Shown here: positions 18,215 to 24,406 of the stretch, piece after piece
How positions within the stretch are numbered: position 1 is the stretch's first letter
Layout of the letters: each line of letters begins with the position of its first letter
Assembly: GCA_010094045.1 (NCBI GenBank)
Contig: ML986840.1
Coordinates: forward strand, 1-24,406
Origin: Lojkania enalia
Taxonomy: Eukaryota; Ascomycota; Dothideomycetes; Pleosporales
Length of the DNA: 24,406 nt
Direction: 5' to 3'
Notes under the pieces: generated by a model
Told to the model about the DNA's origin: nothing
Database searches by the model: none
Seen by the model: the letters and a program-made list of their open reading frames with translations, nothing else
Program-made: the position numbers and the translations under genes

Positions 18215-21196
18215 TTTTAGGCCTATATTTTAGTTTTTTAAATCTACTATTTAACTTTTATATATTATCGTCTACTAGGTAATCTATATTTTCTATACTA
18301 TCCTTATATACCTTAATCTATTTAGTTAGGGCTCTTAAGGGTTCTAGCTAATTTAGATACTTATTATAAAAGGCTTTTAACTTATAAAGCGAACCTATAA
18401 AATTTAAGGCTTTATACTAGACCGGGTTAGAATTATATCCTACCTATTTTATACGGTATTTAAGGGTCTTATAATATAGCTTACTAGCTAGTATTTCCTT
18501 AACCTCCTACTCTTCTACCCCTTTAATAGCGATAGCGGGTGGTTTCGGAGCTTCTTACTTTAGTAGAGGGTTCTAAAGGTTCTTATATAGTAGGTTTAGT
18601 GCGAAGATATTATATATTCTCGACTCTAGGGGTAGCTATAGATAGTATAAGTTTCTAACCTATTCTAGTACTTTAAAAGGTCCCTCCTATTAATCAGATA
18701 GCTTTCAGCTCGGTCTCTAGACTGTAAAATTCTTAGTATTTAAGTAGACTATATTACTAATCTACTAATTAATTAGTTACTAATAATAGTTAATAATAGA
18801 TTACATACAATCCTAAACCTTCTTAATATTAGCCTTTACAGTTTCCTAGACTATATATATACGAGTTACTAGAGCTAAAACGTTCTTATAATTTAATTTA
18901 TCTATTATAGTAATAGGATTAATAGAATATTTCTAATCCTAACTCTAATAGGGCTCGGATCTGTATAGAATCTAATATAGGGATATTTTGATGGTTATAT
19001 AGAGTAGAGTCGCTTATACTCGGTCGATTATAGGTAATAGAGAACTCTAGTTATTCTAGTAGAAGGATATAAAAGAGCGCAGTCTCTAATTAATATATTT
19101 ATTTATAATCTCTATCTATCTATTAGTCTCTTTATAATAAGTAGTAGATAGTTTAATCTTTACGCCTAAGATATAGTAGAATTCGAACTAGAAACTAGAT
19201 ATAAACTAAAGTTCTTAGTCTAAAATAATAGTTTTAGATATATAGCTAAAGCGGTATATCTATTAAATAAATAATTCGGCTATTCCCCGTACGTTAATTA
19301 TACGATAGTAGAGAATAGATACTATTTATTTAGATAGGCGATTAATTATTACTATAATCTAATTATATCCGGACTTATTTATAGAGAAATCTTTAAAGTT
19401 AATATATAGGTACTATATTAGTCGATTTAGTATAAGAAGTAAGTAGATAAAACCTAGGGTTTAGGTTTATATCGGATAAGCTTTATAGTATAGGATATAA
19501 TTCCGTATATATCGTTTACAAGTAGCCTCTATACCCTTCTAATAGTACTTCTAGGATAGTAACTAATAGGTTTTAGTAGCGTTTAGGTGTACGGAAGATA
19601 CTTAGTTATAAGCCTCTTATATAAGCTATATATAAAGGCCTAAATCTAATAGAATATATAAACGATTATTATAGAGGAGTAGTCTATTCTCTATCTAATA
19701 CTTATAGAATAAAAGAGTACGTTTCTACGCGAAGGAGGCTTAGTTTTCTTATAGTAATACGTTAATTAACTCTAGAGAGTCTAGTAATATAACCTACTTC
19801 TAACCTTTAATAACGTTTAGTATAGCCGCTTAAGTTATTATTTAGGTAATATAGGACTAGACTAATTCAGCATTAATTCGGGGGTAAAGTTGATATAGTT
19901 TAAATAGAACTTTTAACTAGTTGTTAGTTTAAGCTACTTTTAAGTTTTCTATATTTTATTCGCAATAACTAAGGATATCTACTCTAGTATTATTCTTACC
20001 TAGAGTATATTTAATTCGGAACTAATACTAAGCTAATTCTTTAGTCTAATAAACTTAACAAGTATTAAGTACCTTTATAGTTATAAAATATTTAAGTAAG
20101 CGATAATTAGTATATACTAGAATTCTAGTAGCTACTAAAGTAAGTTCTACCCTTTATTATTTAAATATAGTAACGATTGCGAATAGTTTCTTATTATAAA
20201 TCTCCTAGTTCAGTTCCAAACTAGATAGAACTTTACTATAAAACGCTATAGGGTACTAATTTCTATTAGAATATTTCTATAATAGTACTCTTACAACTAC
20301 TCTATTAGAGATATTAGTTTCTATTTTTATTTCTAATATAGGGTTAAAGTAGTAAAGTATAGATATACTTAATAGAGCTGACTTCAATTTCTTAAAGGTA
20401 ATATTACATTCTAAAGTCTATATAAAAGGGGTTGTAGAGCTCTATAGTATAATAATTAGCTTTATAACATGCGAGAATTCCGGTATAAACTATTAATAGA
20501 ATCTAGTAAAACCTAAGAAGAATTTTACACCTATTATAATAGTAGGTAGCTACTAGTTGCGTAGTACTTCTACCTTCTCTAAATTAACCTTAAGGCCTTT
20601 ATTTAAGAGAATATAGCTAAAGTATTTAATTTAGATAATATAGAATTTACTCTTTTTAATATTAACTTATAACTCTACTTAACGTAATCTCTTAAGAACT
20701 TTCTTAATATAGATAGCGTATATCGCCTCGTCTTCTAAGTAGATAAGAATATCGTCTAGGTAAGTAATATAGAAGTTATCTAGATAGTTAATTAGTACAT
20801 CGTTTATATAGTACTAGTAAGTTACTAGGCTGTTATATAATTTAAAAGGTAGAACTTTATACTTATAGGTTCTGTATTAAGTCTAAAAGATAGTATATTC
20901 TTTAGAACTAGGGTCTATTCTAATCTTATTAAAGGCCGCGCGAATATTAAATTTAGTAAAGATTACTATCTTAATAGGCCTAGATAGAAGTTTATCTATA
21001 CGTAGTATCGGATATACGTTTTTATAGGTAAAAGTATTAAGTTTATAATAATCTATATAGATATATAGGTTACTATTAGATTTATAGACGTAAAGGATTA
21101 GAGATATAAAGGAGCTCTAACTCTACTCGATATACCTATACTATAGATTATCTATAATATACTTCTTAGTTACTTCTAGCTCCTTAATATTCTACT
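18215..21196 (-). pseudogene. pol: Pol pseudogene of element B1: RT (5' truncated), RNase H, integrase, chromodomain
   Basis: On the minus strand from 21196: RT begins mid-domain at 'KELEVTKKYIIDN', then a 'VYKSNSNLYIYIDYYKLN' block, motif A reading TKFNIRAAF with Asp to Asn at 20946-20948, and an intact catalytic box YLDD at 20751-20762 (ITYLDDILIYLED). RNase H follows near 20330-20000. Integrase has an 'LST.Y..ET' block near 19120 and a SLLPIIDR-like segment near 19030. The chromodomain spans about 18560-18250 (KYRIK-stop-VGYNSNP near 18435-18460). RT box and chromodomain share one frame. The 5' part (Gag, protease, start of RT) is missing because B2 inserted at 21196/21197. RIP stops throughout. 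Confidence 0.9.
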
Positions 21197-21475
21197 TATA
21201 ACAGCGTAGGTAAGATAATAGGTCCAAATGCAGTACGAATCTACTTAGAGGTATATAGGAGTACGTAGGGGTTCAGGGACCTAGAAATTCTATTAACACC
21301 TATAGGCCTTATATAAAAGGATATAGAAGAACTACTAAGCTACTTATAAGGGAGTATACAACTATATATAGAAGGGAAAAGGAGTAGAACTAGGGGTAGA
21401 ATAAGATAAGTAAAAAGCTTTGGGATAAGGTTGTATATAAAGCTTTTCGTGGAACGATTTCTTTGCATTATTATA
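21197..21475 (-). repeat. Element B2 3' LTR, 279 bp
   Basis: Starts TATAACAGCG and ends ATTATTATA. Same length as 10890-11168 and 1435-1713, followed by the polypurine complement CTACCCCTCTCC. Confidence 0.92.
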
Positions 21476-21487
21476 CTACCCCTCTCC
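21476..21487 (-). other. Polypurine tract of element B2
   Basis: Minus strand reads GGAGAGGGGTAG, abutting the 3' LTR, equivalent to 11169-11180. Confidence 0.8.
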
Positions 21488-22110
21488 TCGTAGGCTGATA
21501 GTCTCTATCTGCGCTGGTTTAGGAGGGAATTAGAGCTGTTACAGATAGATTCTAGTATAAAGAAATTTCTTTAAGAAGGTATTTATTAGTAAGAGCTAAT
21601 ATACGCGGTTACTTATAGAGATACGTTTATTAATATAATATTAAGTAAGGTTTTCGCGGTAAGTATAATTAACTTATATATTAGCTAGTAACTACTATTA
21701 TAATAGTTTATTAATATTGCAATTTCGTCGCGTATAGTAATAAGTATTTACTAGCCTTAGTATATTACCAGGTCGCTATTAACTAAGCTTTCTTAACTAA
21801 ATAATAACTTCTACTCTATATATATCGTTATACGTCCCTAGAACTATTAATTATTAAAGTATTACTAACGCCTTATAGAAAAAATTAATTAATATACTAC
21901 TCTACCTACCTTTTAAAGCCTCTTTAAAAGCCTTCTAGGTTATCTACTTTTAAGCTATATATACACTCGCCTATAGGCGGCGTATAATATTTACCTTTTA
22001 GTTTCTAAGATTAAAAAAATACGAGTATTACACCTTATAAAATAAAAAGTATAACCCCGTACAAATCGTATCTAATACTAGTAGAGTACTTACTACTAAC
22101 ATACTTATAG
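21488..22110 (+). other. Element B2 3' region with plus-strand promoter- and splice-like signals
   Basis: No protein frame recognised in this 620-bp stretch. Plus-strand signals: GTAAGT donor-like at 21659; TACTAAC branch-like at 21863-21869 followed by TATAG ending at 21878; CTATATATACAC TATA-like near 21955; TACTAAC at 22094-22100 followed by acceptor-like TATAG at 22106-22110, which abuts the open frame at 22111. TACTAAC 9-10 nt before TAG is a strong fungal intron 3' end. Which donor it would pair with is not settled. Confidence 0.4.
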
Positions 22111-22536
22111 ATCCCCTCCTATTATAAGGAGGAGTTTCTAGTCCTCTGGGGCTATCTTAAACTATAAGTAGTAGCCTAATATATAGGGGATAAGGAGGAT
22201 AAAAAGGTAGCCTTTAAGGCTATTTCGGAGTCCACTTACAGTCTAGTACTTATAGCCCAGGTTGTAAAGAGTTAGGAAGATAGCCTTTCTATAGCTAGTA
22301 TCTAGGTAGCTTTATTCTACTAGGGTACTAAGTTACTCTGTTAGATTTCGGCCTTAGAGGCTCTAGTATCTAGCCTTTAAGCTGATATCGCGGTACTCTT
22401 AGGCGGCTAAAGATAAGGTAGAGAAGGTTTAAGGGGAGTCCGGAGGGAAAGAAGGGGAAGAAGAGTAGAGGAGAAGAGGACTAGGGAGGTATCTAACAGC
22501 TTACTATTAGACCCTCTAAATTTTATAGAGGAGTAA
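22111..22536 (+). pseudogene. Antisense ORF (predicted last exon) of element B2, unknown function
   Basis: Same frame and length (142 codons including TAA at 22534-22536) as the B1 copy at 17789-18214. It follows a consensus branch point and TATAG acceptor. Sequence landmarks: YYKEEFLVLWGYLKL at the start, AFKAISESTYSLVLIAQVV, SALEALVSSL, then an Arg/Glu-rich tail ending SNSLLLDPLNFIEE. Interrupting TAG/TAA are former Gln/Trp. Conservation of length across two copies is suggestive, but both copies derive from the same family and selection cannot be shown here. A 6-bp inverted repeat (CCTCCT/AGGAGG, 22115-22132) lies at its start. Confidence 0.42.
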
Positions 22537-24406
22537 TTTCGGGCCTATACTTTAGTTTTTAAATCTACTACTTAACTCTTATATATTATTATCTACTAGG
22601 TAATCTATATTCTCTATACTATCCTTATATATCTTAATCTATTTGGTTAGAGCTTTTAAGAGTCCTAGCTAATTTAGATACTTATTATAAAAAGCTTTTA
22701 GCTTATAAGACGAACCTATAAAATTTAAGACTTTATACTAGACCAGGTTTAGATTATATCCTACCTATTTTATACGGTATTTAAGGGTCTTGTAATATAG
22801 CTTACTAGCCAGTATTTCCTCAACCTTCTACTCTTCTACCCCCTTAATAGTAATAGCGGGTGGTTTCGGAGCTTCTTACCCTAGTAGAGGGTCTTAGGGG
22901 TCTTTATATAGTAGGTTTAATACGAAGATATTATATATTCTCGACTCTAGGGGTAGCTATAGATAATACGAGTTTCTAACCTATTCTAGTACTTTAAAAG
23001 GGCCCTTCTATTAATCAGATAGTTTTTAGCTTAGTCTCTAGACCGTAAAGTTCTTAGTATTTAGGTAGACTATATTACTAATCTACTAATTAATCGGTTG
23101 CTAGTAATAGTTAATAATAGATTATATACGATCCTAAGCTTTCTTAATATTAGCCTTTACAGTTTCCTAGGCTATATATATATAAGTTACTAGAGCTAAA
23201 GCGTTTTTACAATTTAATTTATCTATTATAGTAATAGGATTAATAGAATATTTCTAATCCTAACTCTAATAGGGCTTAAATCCATATAGAATCTAATATA
23301 GAGATATTCCAATAGTTATATAAAGTAGAGTTACTTATACTCGATCGATTATAGATAATAGAGAACTCTAGTTATTCTAGTAGAAGGATATAAAAGAGCA
23401 TAGTCTCTAATTAATATACTTATTTATAATCTCTATCTATCTATCAGTCTCTTTATAATAAGTAGTAGATAGTTTAATCTTTACGCCTAAGATATAGTAG
23501 AATTTAGACTAGAAATTAGATATAAACTAAGGTCCTTAATCTAAAATAATAGTTTTAGGCGTATAACTAAAGCGGTATACCTATTAAATAAATAATTCGG
23601 CTATTCCCTGTACGTTAATTATATGATAGTAGAGAATAGATACTACTTATTTAGATAGGCGATTAATTACTACTATAATTTAATTATATCCGGACTTATC
23701 TATAGCAAAATCTTTAAAGTTAATATACAGATACTATATTAGTTAATTTAGTATAGGAAGTAGGTAGATAAAACCTAAGGTTCGGGTTTATATTAGATAA
23801 ACTTTATAGTATAGGATATAATTCCGTATATATCGTTTATAAGTAGCTTTTATACCCTTCTAGTAGTACTTCTAAGATAGTAACTAATAGGTTTTAGTAG
23901 CGCTTAGGTGTGCGGAGGATACTTAGTTATAAGCCTCTTATATAAGTCGCGTATAAAAGCCTAAATCTAATAGAATATATAAATAATTATTATAGAGGAG
24001 TAGTCCGTTCTCTATCTAATACTTATAGGGTAGAAGTATATATTCCTATATAAAGGAGGCTCGGTTTTCCTATAGTAATATATCGATCAACTTTAGAGAG
24101 TCTAGTAATATAACCTACTCCTAGCCTTTAATAACGTTTAGTATAGCCGCTTAAGTTATTATTTAGATAATATAGGACTAGGCTAATTTAGCATTAATTC
24201 GGGGGTAAAGTTAATACAGTTTAAGTAGGATTCTTAATCGGTTATTAGTTTAAGCTGCTTTTAAGTTTTCTATATCTTATTTATAATAACTAAGGATATC
24301 TACTCTAGTATTATTCTTATCTAAGGTATACTCGATTTAGAACTAATATTAAGCTAATTCCTTAGTCTAATAAACTTAACAAGTATTAAGTACCTTTATA
24401 GTTATA
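22537..24406 (-). pseudogene. pol: Pol pseudogene of element B2: chromodomain, integrase, part of RNase H
   Basis: Minus-strand frame with the chromodomain near 22880-22570 (KYRIK-stop-VGYNLN around 22755-22780). The integrase core lies between about 23100 and 24050, with the same 'LST.Y' block near 23440 as B1, and the beginning of RNase H at the window edge. Differences from B1 are mainly transitions; a 1-base homopolymer indel near 22555 is an exception. Upstream RT, protease and Gag lie outside the window. RIP stops make it non-functional. Confidence 0.88.

Larger units (their letters stand above)
10890..21196 (-). mobile_element. Element B1: Ty3/gypsy chromovirus, 3' part, split by element C and truncated by B2
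   Basis: The left boundary is a family-B LTR (10890-11168) followed by a polypurine tract. The internal region runs to 11806, is interrupted by element C, and resumes at 17791 with the antisense ORF, chromodomain, integrase, RNase H and RT. It stops inside RT at 21196 where the B2 LTR starts. Gag, protease and 5' LTR would lie beyond B2, outside the window. It aligns closely with B2 (21197-24406), differing mostly by transitions. The insertion site is the Fot1-like copy 2. Confidence 0.9.
1..24406. other. RIP-degenerated AT-rich nested transposon block
   Basis: CpA and TpG are strongly depleted and TpA is in excess: the first CA on the + strand is at 376-377. Recognisable protein frames are peppered with TAA/TAG where related proteins have Gln or Trp, and Cys/His codons read as Tyr. 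Paired LTR copies differ only by transitions. This is the signature of repeat-induced point mutation (CpA to TpA on either strand), a defence of filamentous ascomycetes against duplicated DNA. Start codons are targets too, because ATG is CAT on the other strand. This explains why almost no ATG-initiated open frame of any length survives. Element C (11807-17785) is visibly less mutated than the rest. Confidence 0.93.
21197..24406 (-). mobile_element. Element B2: second copy of the B family, inserted in B1 RT, truncated by window end
   Basis: The LTR, polypurine tract, 3' region, antisense ORF, chromodomain, integrase and start of RNase H follow in the same order as B1 and align along the whole length (24406 corresponds to about 20095 in B1). 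It is in the same orientation as B1, sitting directly in the B1 RT frame. It contains the uninterrupted TAGAT site used by element C in B1, so it provides the empty-site control. The right end and target duplication are outside the window; the left flanking pentamer is CTACT (21192-21196). Confidence 0.92.

Noticed and set aside
22115..22132. CCTCCT/AGGAGG inverted repeat as a transcription terminator
   Set aside because: It is a short 6-bp stem inside the predicted antisense exon, with no T-run context meaningful for a eukaryotic pol II gene.
1..24406. A mitochondrial genome, plastid or AT-rich bacterial replicon explaining the base composition
   Set aside because: The composition is due to CpA depletion with TpA excess, GC-rich patches without CpA survive, and the content is fungal-type LTR and Fot1-like transposons. 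No organelle or bacterial genes were seen.

Overview
This window looks like a heterochromatic, AT-rich block of a filamentous ascomycete (Pezizomycotina) genome. It is built almost entirely of nested transposable elements wrecked by repeat-induced point mutation (RIP). On the + strand the first CA dinucleotide appears only at 376-377, TpA is everywhere, and stops have replaced Gln and Trp codons in every recognisable frame. Differences between paired LTRs are all C/T or G/A transitions. No intact host gene, rRNA, complete tRNA or CRISPR array was seen, and the species cannot be named from this sequence.

Layout, with all transposon coding on the minus strand. (1) 1-1713 is the 5' end of a Ty3/gypsy-type element, B0: a Gag pseudogene with a zinc knuckle, then its 5' LTR. 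(2) 1714-2645 plus 9735-10418 is one Fot1/pogo-family DDE transposase pseudogene in a single frame. It is split by (3) element A (2646-9729), a full-length chromovirus with 215-bp LTRs and a TAAGA target duplication. (4) 10475-10889 is a fragment of a second Fot1 copy, cut by (5) element B1, whose 3' LTR is 10890-11168. (6) Element C (11807-17785) is a complete chromovirus with 280-bp LTRs and a TAGAT target duplication, inserted into B1; B1 resumes at 17791. (7) B1 is broken inside reverse transcriptase at 21196 by B2, a second copy of the same family in the same orientation, which runs off the window end. B2 also keeps the uninterrupted target site into which C jumped in B1.

C is the least mutated element. 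Its gag (415 codons plus stop) and pol can be followed from end to end without a net frame change, and pol lies in the -1 frame relative to gag. The same offset is seen in A. RIP has removed key active-site residues in most elements: the RT box YLDD to YLNN in C, the integrase Glu to Lys in C, an RT Asp to Asn in B1, the first DDE Asp to Asn in Fot1, and zinc-knuckle Cys/His to Tyr in A and B0.

The most unusual signal is that families A and B both carry, between the end of pol and the 3' LTR, a stretch that reads like a gene on the opposite (+) strand. In B this ORF is the same length in two copies, ends just beyond the 3' end of pol, and starts at a splice-acceptor-like site with a consensus branch point. 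In A it is longer and Cys-rich. Element C also has a minisatellite of about 35 bp and a tRNA T-arm-like hairpin in its 5' leader.
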